Positions 8,955 through 17,149 of a stretch of 64,000 nt of DNA are shown here, one piece after another. The position numbers and the translations under genes were made by a program. Each line of letters opens with the position of its first letter. Position 1 is the first letter of the stretch. The notes beneath the pieces are model-generated. The model ran no database searches. It had not been told where the DNA came from and saw nothing but the letters and a program-made list of their open reading frames with translations. The stretch spans positions 1-64,000 of the forward strand of contig JAXEEE010000144.1 of NCBI GenBank assembly GCA_034104265.1, written 5' to 3'. The stretch is from UBA11524 sp034104265. Lineage in GTDB: Bacteria > Bacillota > Clostridia > Christensenellales > Aristaeellaceae.

Positions 8955-11465
8955 ATGCGGATTGATCTGAATGGAACCTGGCGCCTGAAGCGCTGCGCGT
9001 ATACCGATGCTCACAGCTACGTGTTTTCCCCTGCCTTTCTACCCGAGGGCTGGCTGGAGGCGCCTGTCCCCGGCGACGTGCGCACGGCGCTGAAGGCCCG
9101 GGGCCTGATCGACGGCGATTATCTGGGCAAGGAGCTGGACAAGGAGCGCTGGATTGACGAATCGGACTGGCTGTACTACCGCCGCTTCACGCTGCCGGAG
9201 GGCCGGGGCGTTCCCGTGCTGGAACTGGAGGGCGTGGACACCCTGGCGGAGGTATGGCTGAACGGGCAGCTGCTGGGCCGGTGCGGCAACATGTTTCTGC
9301 CCCATGCCTTTCCGCTGACCCATGCGCTGACCGAAGGCGAGAACGCGCTGCTGATCCGCATCCGCTCCACGGTGAAGGCCCTGGAGGGTGTGGATCGCAC
9401 AGGGCTGTATCCGCCGGAGGATACGGACCGGCTGCTGCTGCGCAAGTCCCAGATGAATTTCGGCTGGGATTTCTGCGGGCACTGCCTGACCCACGGCCTG
9501 TGGAAGGGCGTGTCCATCCGCTTTCGGGAGGATGCGGAGCTGGACGCCCCCTACCTGCGCACCGTATCCCTGGAGGATGGCGGTGCGACGCTGGCGCTGT
9601 CCACGGACTTCTCCCTGCCGGATCATGCAGGCAGCCTGGAGGGGCTGACAGTCAGCCTGTGCCTGCGGGCGGGGGATACGCTCTGCCTGGAAAAGGCCTG
9701 GCCTGCCCGGGAGGGCTTTGCCGAAACCTGCTTCCTGCCGGAGGCAAGGCTGTGGTGGCCGCGGCCCTACGGCGAGCCTTTCCTGTATCAGGCGGAGGTT
9801 TCCCTGTGCCGGGGCGGCAAAGAACTGAGCACGGCACGCTTCCGCTTCGGCGTGCGCACGGTGGAACTGCTGCAGGATCCCCTGCCCCAGGGCGGACACA
9901 GCTTCACCCTGTGCGTCAACGGCAGAAAGCTGTTCATCCGCGGTGCGAACTGGGTGCCGCTGCGGGCCGTGTATGCGGAAATCCAGCCGGAGGACGAGGA
10001 TTTCTTCCTCCGCCGGGCCCTGGACGCCAACCTGACCATGCTGCGCATCTGGGGCGGCGGCATCTATGAAAGCGAGCGCTTCTTTGACTTCTGCGACGCC
10101 AACGGGCTGTTGATCATGCAGGACTTCATGCTGGCCTGCGGCGTCCTTCCCCAGGACGACGCCTTCCTTGCGCAGGTGTCCGAGGAGGTTGCCTGGGCGG
10201 TGCGGCATTACCGGAACCGGCCGTCCATCGCCATCTGGTCGGCGGACAACGAGCTGGACGAAGCCTACCGCTGGTATGACCTGCTGCCGCAGTTCCCCAC
10301 CAACCGGGTGAACCGCGTGGCGGTGCGCGGGGCCGTCCGGGCCCAGGATCCCTACAGGCCCTTCCTGGTCAGCTCGCCCTGCAGCCCCTTCGATCAGGAG
10401 GAGGGCGGCGACGATCCCAACTCCCCTCTCCAGGGCGATATGCACGTTTACCTCACCCGCTTCCACAAGGAAAGCCCCTACTATTACAAAAAGCTGCTGG
10501 AATTCGTGCCGCGCTTCATGAGCGAGTACGGCTTCAGCAGCCTGCCCTGCCGGGACAGCTACGAGAAGTTCAACTTCTTTCACAAGCCGCTGGACATGCA
10601 GGCCAATCCCTGGCTGGGCGAGCTGCCCGCCTTCCAGCGCCTGTGCGACGATGGCGACGTGAACGGCATGATCTACTTCACCCAGTACAGCCACGCCCGC
10701 GCCCTGCAGTACTGGATCGAGTACATGCGCACCCACAAGGGCGTGTGCAGCGGCACCCTGTACTGGAAGTTCAACGACCCCGTGGCGCCCAACCGGGAGA
10801 ACATGCTTTTTCCCTCGCTGATGTCCGTCATTGACTTCTACGGCATGCCGAAGCTGGCCTTCGACTACGCCCGCCGGGCCTATGAGGATGTGATCCTGGC
10901 CTTCCGGGAGGAGGGAGAGACGGTGCAGGTCTATGGCTGCAGCGAGCTCACCTCACCCCTGGCAGGCGAGCTGACCCTGCGGTGGCTGGAGCCCGACGGC
11001 AGGGATACGCTCATCTCCCGGCAGGCTGTGACCATCGCGGCGGACGCTTCCACCCTGCTGGGCAGCTGGCAGCCCACTGCAGCGCAGAAGGCCGGCAGCG
11101 GGTATCTCAAGGCGGAATTCAGGGGCGAAAGGAACCTTCACAACCGCTTCTTCCCCGGCGACATCGGCGACCGCATCGGCGTGATTCCCGATCAGGCTGC
11201 GCTGCAGTGCCGCGTTCTCAGCGTCAGCGGAGAAGGCATGCTGGTGGAGCTGCACGCCGACCTCTTTGCCCAGGACGTCTGCCTGACCGTCCTGGATCGC
11301 AGCGCCCGCTTCAGCGACAACGCCTTTGACATGGATGCGGGCGAAACCCGGCAGATCACCGTCTTCCTGGCCCCGGACAGGCGCGCCGGCAACCCTGTGC
11401 GCGTGAGCGCACTGAATGCATCGCCGTCCCTGCTGGCATGGACGGCCGGGCAGAAAGGAACGTGA
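8955..11465 (+). CDS. GH2 beta-mannosidase
   Basis: An 836-residue glycoside hydrolase family 2 enzyme of the beta-mannosidase branch. It has an N-terminal jelly roll (NGTWRLKR; WLYYRRFTLPEG; GVDTLAEVWLNGQLLG), immunoglobulin-like linkers and a TIM barrel with NRPSIAIWSADNELDE (acid/base E433) and RFMSEYGFSSLP (nucleophile E524). WSADNE and SEYGF are the beta-mannosidase versions of the GH2 motifs. With no signal peptide it should be cytoplasmic. In this locus a fitting job is removal of the core Man-beta-1,4-GlcNAc mannose after GH125 has trimmed alpha-mannose. That substrate is inferred; mannan-derived oligosaccharides are an alternative. Confidence 0.9.
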   Translation: MRIDLNGTWRLKRCAYTDAHSYVFSPAFLPEGWLEAPVPGDVRTALKARGLIDGDYLGKELDKERWIDESDWLYYRRFTLPEGRGVPVLELEGVDTLAEVWLNGQLLGRCGNMFLPHAFPLTHALTEGENALLIRIRSTVKALEGVDRTGLYPPEDTDRLLLRKSQMNFGWDFCGHCLTHGLWKGVSIRFREDAELDAPYLRTVSLEDGGATLALSTDFSLPDHAGSLEGLTVSLCLRAGDTLCLEKAWPAREGFAETCFLPEARLWWPRPYGEPFLYQAEVSLCRGGKELSTARFRFGVRTVELLQDPLPQGGHSFTLCVNGRKLFIRGANWVPLRAVYAEIQPEDEDFFLRRALDANLTMLRIWGGGIYESERFFDFCDANGLLIMQDFMLACGVLPQDDAFLAQVSEEVAWAVRHYRNRPSIAIWSADNELDEAYRWYDLLPQFPTNRVNRVAVRGAVRAQDPYRPFLVSSPCSPFDQEEGGDDPNSPLQGDMHVYLTRFHKESPYYYKKLLEFVPRFMSEYGFSSLPCRDSYEKFNFFHKPLDMQANPWLGELPAFQRLCDDGDVNGMIYFTQYSHARALQYWIEYMRTHKGVCSGTLYWKFNDPVAPNRENMLFPSLMSVIDFYGMPKLAFDYARRAYEDVILAFREEGETVQVYGCSELTSPLAGELTLRWLEPDGRDTLISRQAVTIAADASTLLGSWQPTAAQKAGSGYLKAEFRGERNLHNRFFPGDIGDRIGVIPDQAALQCRVLSVSGEGMLVELHADLFAQDVCLTVLDRSARFSDNAFDMDAGETRQITVFLAPDRRAGNPVRVSALNASPSLLAWTAGQKGT

Positions 11466-11471
11466 CCGTAC

Positions 11472-13271
11472 ATGGATTGGCTGAACCATGCCCCTGCGCT
11501 GAAGGAGCGCATGTTTGCCCTGGCCCGCTGCCCGTGGCCCGGCAGAGTCCGCTGCCAGGCGGGAGATACCCTTCGCCTGGCCTGCACCCCGGAGGAGCTG
11601 ACCGTCACCGCGCCGGATCTCGCCGGTCTGGGCCGCGGCCTGTTCCAGGCGGCCTGCGCCCTGCGCGACGGCCTGCCCGTGCCCGCCCTGGAGCAGCGGC
11701 GGCACATCGCCTCCTGCGGCATGATGCTGGACATGTCCCGCGGCGGCGTGATGACGGTGGAAGCCGTCAAGGGCATGATCGACGCCCATGCAGCCCTGGG
11801 CCTGAACCTGATGATGCTCTACACCGAGGATACCTACACCGTGCCGGAGGCCCCCTACCTGGGGTATCTGCGGGGACGCTACAGCGAAGCGGAGCTGAAG
11901 GAGCTGGACGATTACGCTGCCTCCTCCGGCGTGGAGCTGGTGCCCTGCGTGCAGACCCTGGCCCATCTGGAGCAGTTCCTGCAGTGGGACGTCAACCGGG
12001 ACATCAAGGACAACGACATCTGCCTACTGATTGACGAGCCGAAAACCTACGATTGGATCCGCGCTGCGCTGACCGCCCTGCGGCGCTGCTTCCGCACCGA
12101 CCGTATCCACATCGGCATGGACGAAGCCCACGGCGTGGGGCTGGGCAATTACTATCAGCTTCACGGCCCTACGGATCGCTTCGACCTGCTGACCCGTCAC
12201 CTGAACCGCGTGGTGGAGATCTGCCGTGAGCTGGGCTTCCGGCCCATCATGTGGAGCGATATGTTCTACCGCCTCGGTTCCCGGGTGAATGATTACTACG
12301 ACCCCGAGGCCGTGGTGCCGGAAAAAACCATCGCGCAGATTCCCGATGTGGCCCTGTGCTACTGGGACTATTACCACACCGACGAGGCCTTCTACGCGGG
12401 GATGCTGGAGGGGCATCGCCGCATGGGCAGGGAGGTCGTCTTTGCGGGAGGCATCTGGACATGGTCAGGGCTGCTGCCCCATGTGCGCCGCACCAACGCC
12501 ACCGCCTATCCTGCCCTGCGCGCCTGCCTGAAGGCCGGGGTGAACACGGTGCTGGCCACCCTGTGGGAGGACGACGGCAGCGAGACGGATCAGCGTCTGG
12601 CGCTCAGCCAGCTGCCGATCTATGCCGAGCATGTCTGGCAGGGCAGCGCATGCATCCGCGAGGACATTGAGCGCATGGGCGAGGAGCTGACGGGGCTCCC
12701 CCGCTGCTGCTATAGCGCCATGGGCGCCTTCTATGCGGATGATGAGGATCACCGCCCCGGCAAGGGCCTGTTCTACTGTGATCCGCTGTATCCCCTGACC
12801 GAGGGGCTCTGGGATCTGACCGGCTACCGGGAAGGCCTCGAAAACGCCATCGCGGTGCTGGAGGAGCATCTGGACGACCCCCGCTGCGAATATGCCTGGC
12901 TGATCCAGCGCATCGCGCTGCACAAGCTGGACTGGGTGAACAGCCTCCGCCCCGCCTATGTCCGGGGAGACAGGGCTGCGGTGCTTGCCCTGGCGGATCG
13001 CGCGCTGCCCGAAATGCGCGGCCTGTATGCCCGCCTGATGGACGTATGGCGGGAGCAGTGGGAAAGCTGCCGCAAGCGCAACGGCTGGGAGACCATCTGC
13101 GCGCGGCTGGGCGCGATCCTGGCCCGGCTGGATGACGTTCAGCGGCTGCTGCTCCGATGGTGCCGGGGCGATATCGCCCGGATTGACGAGCTGGAGGAGG
13201 AGCCTCTCCCCGCCAGCCGCCTGTGGGGCCGTCAGGATTACCACGCTCTGACCTTCCCGCAATTCCGGTAA
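11472..13271 (+). CDS. GH20-type beta-N-acetylhexosaminidase
   Basis: A 599-residue cytoplasmic protein with a GH20-type barrel: LDMSRGGVMTVEAVKGMID, then ELVPCVQTLAHLEQFL, then RIHIGMDEAHGVG, where D217-E218 is the family's catalytic Asp-Glu pair for substrate-assisted catalysis. It lacks a secretion signal and the N-terminal domain of secreted chitobiases; a long helical C-terminal domain follows the barrel. The ATG at 11472 lies seven bases past the beta-mannosidase stop, so the two are co-translated or nearly so. It would release GlcNAc exposed by the beta-mannosidase. Confidence 0.85.
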   Translation: MDWLNHAPALKERMFALARCPWPGRVRCQAGDTLRLACTPEELTVTAPDLAGLGRGLFQAACALRDGLPVPALEQRRHIASCGMMLDMSRGGVMTVEAVKGMIDAHAALGLNLMMLYTEDTYTVPEAPYLGYLRGRYSEAELKELDDYAASSGVELVPCVQTLAHLEQFLQWDVNRDIKDNDICLLIDEPKTYDWIRAALTALRRCFRTDRIHIGMDEAHGVGLGNYYQLHGPTDRFDLLTRHLNRVVEICRELGFRPIMWSDMFYRLGSRVNDYYDPEAVVPEKTIAQIPDVALCYWDYYHTDEAFYAGMLEGHRRMGREVVFAGGIWTWSGLLPHVRRTNATAYPALRACLKAGVNTVLATLWEDDGSETDQRLALSQLPIYAEHVWQGSACIREDIERMGEELTGLPRCCYSAMGAFYADDEDHRPGKGLFYCDPLYPLTEGLWDLTGYREGLENAIAVLEEHLDDPRCEYAWLIQRIALHKLDWVNSLRPAYVRGDRAAVLALADRALPEMRGLYARLMDVWREQWESCRKRNGWETICARLGAILARLDDVQRLLLRWCRGDIARIDELEEEPLPASRLWGRQDYHALTFPQFR

Positions 13272-13299
13272 GACCCGGCGGAAAAAACGGTATACGAAC

Positions 13300-13339
13300 A
13301 AGGCGCAGGTGATGATGGTCCGCATCATCCCTGCGCCTT
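13300..13339. terminator. Bidirectional terminator
   Basis: AAGGCGCAGG-TGATGATG pairs with CATCAT..CCTGCGCCTT. It lies between the convergent GH20 gene and the minus-strand gene ending at 13433. Short T-rich tails are present on both sides. Confidence 0.65.
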
Positions 13340-13432
13340 GCTTATGCGATCAATGACTATGCCGGGAAGCGTCCTGTCCGCCCGTCCCGGAAAGCCGCGC
13401 TCTCCACGGCGGATCAGCCCACGCCGCCAGCC

Positions 13433-13960
13433 TTATTCCACCACCACCGCCGCGTCGGTCACGATCTCCCCGGGGATATCGCTGCGGGCGTCGGTGGTGC
13501 GGGCGTCCGCCTGGCGCAGGAAGGCGTTGAGCTCCTTCAGGCGGCTGATGCGCCCCTGCACCCGCAGCCCCGTCAGCGCCCGGGAGCGGTAGCGGTCAAA
13601 CAGCGCCCGCACGCCCATGGTCACCGGCAGCGCTGCCCAGAACCCTGCCATGGAAGCCACCGCGCCGCCCACGCCCAGGGCCGCCCCGGTCTTCACCGCC
13701 CGGTAGGCCCCGTCCGTCATACCGGTCTTGCCCGGCTTGCGGCCCAGGAGCACCTTGCTGCCCTCGTCCACAGCAATGATGGCGAAGGGCAGCGCCGTGC
13801 AGACGGATTCCGTCAGCTCCGTCAGCAGGCCGGTCTCTTCCAGCACGCCGGTATCCACCGCAATTTCATCCATGTACGTCAGCCCCGTGGCCAGCGCGTC
13901 CACCACCGTGTCGTGCTGGCGGCGGCGGTATTCCTCCACCATCTGGGCGTATGTTTTCAT
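13433..13960 (-). CDS. Uncharacterised protein with a glycine/alanine-rich hydrophobic segment
   Basis: A 175-residue protein I do not recognise. The start at 13960 (MKTYAQMVEEYRRRQ) is chosen because GGAGG lies seven bases upstream. A charged N-terminal helix is followed by a mildly hydrophobic stretch (AVCTALPFAIIAVDEG), a stronger one (GAALGVGGAVASMAGFWAALPVTMGV, possible membrane segment), a basic region and an acidic, valine-rich tail (GEIVTDAAVVVE). It follows the coiled-coil protein gene with a 14-base gap and probably shares its promoter. Confidence 0.75.
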   Translation of the reverse strand: MKTYAQMVEEYRRRQHDTVVDALATGLTYMDEIAVDTGVLEETGLLTELTESVCTALPFAIIAVDEGSKVLLGRKPGKTGMTDGAYRAVKTGAALGVGGAVASMAGFWAALPVTMGVRALFDRYRSRALTGLRVQGRISRLKELNAFLRQADARTTDARSDIPGEIVTDAAVVVE

Positions 13961-13974
13961 GCGTACCTCCTGCG

Positions 13975-14412
13975 TCACCCGATCAGGTTCAGCACCGTGA
14001 CCAGCAGCCACGTGCCGCACACGATGGCCGCCAGAATGGTCACCTGGCTGATCACATTCATGTTCCGTTTCTTTTCCGGCTTGGCGGGAACAGCGGCCCT
14101 GCTCTTTTCCAGCGCGGCCAGGCGGCGGCTGATGTCCTCCAGCTTCCGGTCGATGTCCCGCTGGTTTTCCTGCATGGCGGTGTCCATGGCTGCCTGCTCG
14201 CTGCGCAGGCTCTGAATCGACGCGTCCTGCTCCCGGCGCACGTCATCCACGGCCTGGCGCAGCCTCGCCTGATCCTCGCACAGCCCCTCCGCCACCAGGG
14301 TCATCTCCGAGGTAAACTGCTCAATCAGGGCGTTGGTGTTCTCACCCTTCACGGCCTTCAGCGCGCTGTTCCACAGCTGGCGGGGCCCGGCGACATTCTT
14401 CTGCTCGCTCAC
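13975..14412 (-). CDS. Uncharacterised coiled-coil protein with C-terminal membrane anchor
   Basis: A 145-residue protein starting at GTG 14412; AAGGAGG lies eight bases before it, whereas the ATG at 14433 lies almost at the predicted transcription start. Residues about 35-105 are heptad-like and rich in Glu, Arg and Gln (QARLRQAVDDVRREQ...DIDRKLEDISRRLAALEKS), predicting a coiled coil. After a Pro/Lys linker comes a single C-terminal helix (VISQVTILAAIVCGTWLLVTVLNLIG), so it is tail-anchored. No family is recognised. It is first in a two-gene operon. Confidence 0.78.
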   Translation of the reverse strand: MSEQKNVAGPRQLWNSALKAVKGENTNALIEQFTSEMTLVAEGLCEDQARLRQAVDDVRREQDASIQSLRSEQAAMDTAMQENQRDIDRKLEDISRRLAALEKSRAAVPAKPEKKRNMNVISQVTILAAIVCGTWLLVTVLNLIG

Positions 14413-14436
14413 AGGCGTCACCTCCTTGTTCATCCT

Positions 14437-14465
14437 ATTATAGCACACCCGGGCAAGCATGCCAA
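14437..14465 (-). promoter_or_regulatory. Promoter of the coiled-coil protein operon
   Basis: On the minus strand TTGGCA (14460-14465), 17 bases, then TATAAT (14437-14442), preceded by TGTGC. It is nearly consensus. The predicted transcription start is close to 14430, which supports the GTG start at 14412. Confidence 0.8.
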
Positions 14466-14588
14466 TCCTTCCCTGCCCGGACGTCGCTTTCCTGCTGTCC
14501 ATGCAACGTTTTGCCGTCCGAAAACCCTGCCGGATGTTCATCCCGTACATTTCAGCAAAATTGCACAGCAAAAATTTGCATTTTCCTA

Positions 14589-14650
14589 TTGACAATGGCG
14601 CAAGGCTATGATATTCTGTGCATGTGGTTGAAAACGTTACCGACAACGTT
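14589..14650 (+). promoter_or_regulatory. Promoter and LacI-type operator of the alpha-glucan locus
   Basis: TTGACA (14589-14594), 17 bases, TATTCT (14612-14617). Just downstream lie two AACGTT cores (in 14629-14642 and at 14645-14650). The first, TGAAAACGTTACCG, matches 12 of 14 positions of the catabolite-responsive (cre) consensus. Placement over the transcription start suits repression by the encoded LacI-family protein, by CcpA, or both. Confidence 0.7.
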
Positions 14651-14690
14651 GCCGGTACCAATACCTGCCATTCAAGGAAGGTATCCACTG

Positions 14691-15695
14691 ATGAAGATTT
14701 ATACGATCAAGGACATCGCCCGCAAGGCCGGCGTGAGCGTGACAACCGTCTCCCGTGTGCTGAACCACCGGCCCGATGTCAACCGGGAAACCCGTGAGAA
14801 GGTCGAGCGTGTGATGGCGGACTGCCACTTTGTGGGCAACGCCAACGCCCGCAGCCTCAAGCAGACTGACGGCGACGTGGTGGCCATTATCCTGCGCGGC
14901 CGGCGGAACCCCTTCCTTTCCTCCCTGGCGGAGGCCATGATGCTCTATGGCCGGGACAGCAAGGCCGCGTTCCTGATGGAGTTCATCGACGAGAAGGACG
15001 ACGAGTTCCAGGCGGCCCTGCGCCTGTTCCACGAAAAGCGCGTCAACGGCTTTATCTTTATCGGCAGCCGCATTGACGAGCGCTCCGACGTGCTCAGGGG
15101 CATGGACATTCCCATGGTGTTCGCCACCGGCGGCTTCGGCCACGAATGCCTGCCAAAGACCTGCGCCGTGGCGGTGGACGACCGGGGCATGGCCCGGCAG
15201 GCGGTGGAGCATCTGCTCGCCTGCGGACACCGCAGCATCGCGGTGTTCGGCGGCAGCCGCGACGCCGGGGACAACCTCTCCCTGCGCTACCAGGGCGTGC
15301 TGGACGCCTACCGGAATGCCGGTCTCGTCTTTGACGAAAGCCGGTATGTGGAGACGCTCTTCTCCCTGGAGGGGGCGTGGGCCAGCGCGAAGGCCTTCTT
15401 CAGCGAAGGCAGCGATGCCACCGCGGTCTTCTGCATGTCGGACATGGTGGCCATGGGCGTGATCCGGGCATTGTCGGATCTGGGCCGGCGGGTGCCGGAG
15501 GACGTGAGCGTCTTCGGCTTTGACGGCACGGAGATGGGCAAGTTCTTCATTCCCCGGCTGACCACGGTGGAGCAGCCCGTGGAGGACATCGCCCGGGAAT
15601 CCGTCCGCGTGCTGATGGACATGCTGCAAAACGACGCGCCCCCCTCCGACGTGGTGGTGGAAGGCATCATCCGCCTGCGGGAGTCGGTTCGCTGA
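14691..15695 (+). CDS. LacI-family transcriptional regulator of the alpha-glucan locus
   Basis: A 334-residue repressor. Residues 4-50 are the LacI helix-turn-helix and hinge (YTIKDIARKAGVSVTTVSRVLNHRPDV), followed by a sugar-binding domain (VAIILRGRRNPFLSSLAEAM; HRSIAVFGGSRD; PEDVSVFGFDGTEMG). The ATG at 14691 follows AAGGAAGG; an upstream in-frame start would run through the promoter and operator. It precedes a maltodextrin importer and alpha-glucan enzymes and is a MalR-type regulator by context. The effector, probably maltose or maltodextrin, is inferred. Confidence 0.92.
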   Translation: MKIYTIKDIARKAGVSVTTVSRVLNHRPDVNRETREKVERVMADCHFVGNANARSLKQTDGDVVAIILRGRRNPFLSSLAEAMMLYGRDSKAAFLMEFIDEKDDEFQAALRLFHEKRVNGFIFIGSRIDERSDVLRGMDIPMVFATGGFGHECLPKTCAVAVDDRGMARQAVEHLLACGHRSIAVFGGSRDAGDNLSLRYQGVLDAYRNAGLVFDESRYVETLFSLEGAWASAKAFFSEGSDATAVFCMSDMVAMGVIRALSDLGRRVPEDVSVFGFDGTEMGKFFIPRLTTVEQPVEDIARESVRVLMDMLQNDAPPSDVVVEGIIRLRESVR

Positions 15696-15815
15696 CGCCC
15701 GCCCTGCCGGAGGGCAAGTACTCCGGCGCCTTTCCGGGCAGAATGACTGTCCGGGCTCCCATCTGTGCTCCGCGCGGCTACCCCGCGTGAGATATATTCA
15801 AGGAGGAATCTTTCC

Positions 15816-17033
15816 ATGAAGAAGTTCCTGGCAATGGTTCTCGCCCTGGCTATGATGCTGACGATGGTCGCATCCTGCGCTATGGCCGAGGAAGTCTCCC
15901 TGCGCGTCTGGGTCGGCGACAACAACGATATTGAGTGGATCAATACCGTCATCGCCAACTTCCAGGCTGCCAACCCCGACAAGACCTACAAGATCGAAGT
16001 GGGCGTGCAGACCGAGGGCGACTGCTCCAAGGTTGTGCTGACCGATCCCACCGCCGCCGCTGACGTGTTCACCTTCGCGGACGACCAGTTCAACAGCCTG
16101 TACAACGCCGGCGCGCTGCAGCAGGTCGTGATCGATCCCGAAGCCGTGATCGCTGCCAACACCCCCGGCTCCGTGGCCGCCGCTACCGGCGCTGACGGCA
16201 ACCTGTACGCCTACCCCGCCACCGCGGACAACGGCTACTTCATGTTCTACAACAAGGAGTACTTCACCGAGGAAGACGTCCAGACCCTGGACGGCATGAT
16301 GGCCAAGGCTGCCGAGGCCGGCAAGAAGGTCGGCTTCCCCATGAGCAACGCCTGGTACTTCTACTCCTTCTTCAAGGGCGCTGGCCTGGACATGACCGTG
16401 TCTGAGGACGGCGTGACCAACACCTGCAACTGGAACGCTACCGACACCCCCATCACCGGCGTGCAGGTGGTCGAGGCCCTGCTGGCCGTGACCTCCAACC
16501 CCGGCTTCATGGAGGCTGACTCCGATCCCTTCGTGGCTGGCGTGAAGGACGGCACCATCATCGCTGGTGTGTCCGGCACCTGGAATGCCAACACCGCCGC
16601 TGAGGTCTGGGGCGACAACTACGCCGCCACCAAGCTGCCCACCTTCACCGTGAACGGTGAGCAGGTGCAGATGTCCTCCTTCGCCGGCTTCAAGCTGGTG
16701 GGCGTGAACTCCTACTCCGAGAACGTGGGCGACGCCATGGACTTCGCCGCCTTCATGACCAACGAGGAGTCCCAGACCCTGCGCTTCGAAATGCGCTCCC
16801 AGGGTCCCTCCAACATCAACGCCGCCGCTTCTGACGCTGTGCAGGCCAACCCCGCCATCGCCGCCTTGGCCGCTCAGTCCGCTTACGCTGACGTGCAGCG
16901 CGTGGGCCAGGCCTACTGGGATGCTGCCGCCGCTCTGGGCAAGATCATTGTGAACGGCAACCCCGACAACATTGAGCTGCAGACCCTGCTGGACAACTGC
17001 GTCGCCGGCATCACCGCCGTCGGCCTGCAGTAA
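15816..17033 (+). CDS. Maltodextrin-type extracellular binding protein (MalE-like)
   Basis: A 405-residue family 1 solute-binding protein. The N-terminus MKKFLAMVLALAMMLTMVASCAMA is a signal peptide with a possible lipobox (VASC), fitting lipoprotein anchoring in a monoderm cell. The body has the usual layout (LRVWVGDNNDIEWINTVIANFQAANPD; DVFTFADDQFNSLYNAGALQQV; LYAYPATADNGYFMFYNKEYF). The start ATG follows AAGGAGG. The codon choice is markedly optimised (repeated GCC, AAC, GGC), suggesting high expression. It feeds the MalF/MalG permeases behind it, with a hairpin at 17061 in between. Confidence 0.93.
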   Translation: MKKFLAMVLALAMMLTMVASCAMAEEVSLRVWVGDNNDIEWINTVIANFQAANPDKTYKIEVGVQTEGDCSKVVLTDPTAAADVFTFADDQFNSLYNAGALQQVVIDPEAVIAANTPGSVAAATGADGNLYAYPATADNGYFMFYNKEYFTEEDVQTLDGMMAKAAEAGKKVGFPMSNAWYFYSFFKGAGLDMTVSEDGVTNTCNWNATDTPITGVQVVEALLAVTSNPGFMEADSDPFVAGVKDGTIIAGVSGTWNANTAAEVWGDNYAATKLPTFTVNGEQVQMSSFAGFKLVGVNSYSENVGDAMDFAAFMTNEESQTLRFEMRSQGPSNINAAASDAVQANPAIAALAAQSAYADVQRVGQAYWDAAAALGKIIVNGNPDNIELQTLLDNCVAGITAVGLQ

Positions 17034-17060
17034 TCCCGTCTGAAGCCAGGTAAACCTATC

Positions 17061-17106
17061 GCCGCCCTGTGCCTTGATGAACCATCGGGTGCGCAGGGCG
17101 GCCCTT
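17061..17106 (+). terminator. Intercistronic hairpin behind the malE-like gene
   Basis: GCCGCCCTGTGC (17061-17072) pairs with GCGCAGGGCGGC (17091-17102), followed by CCTTTCGTT. It probably limits read-through into the permease genes and so favours the binding protein. Confidence 0.65.
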
Positions 17107-17149
17107 TCGTTCCAACCCCTTACTTGAACACATAAGGAGCGCGGGAGCC

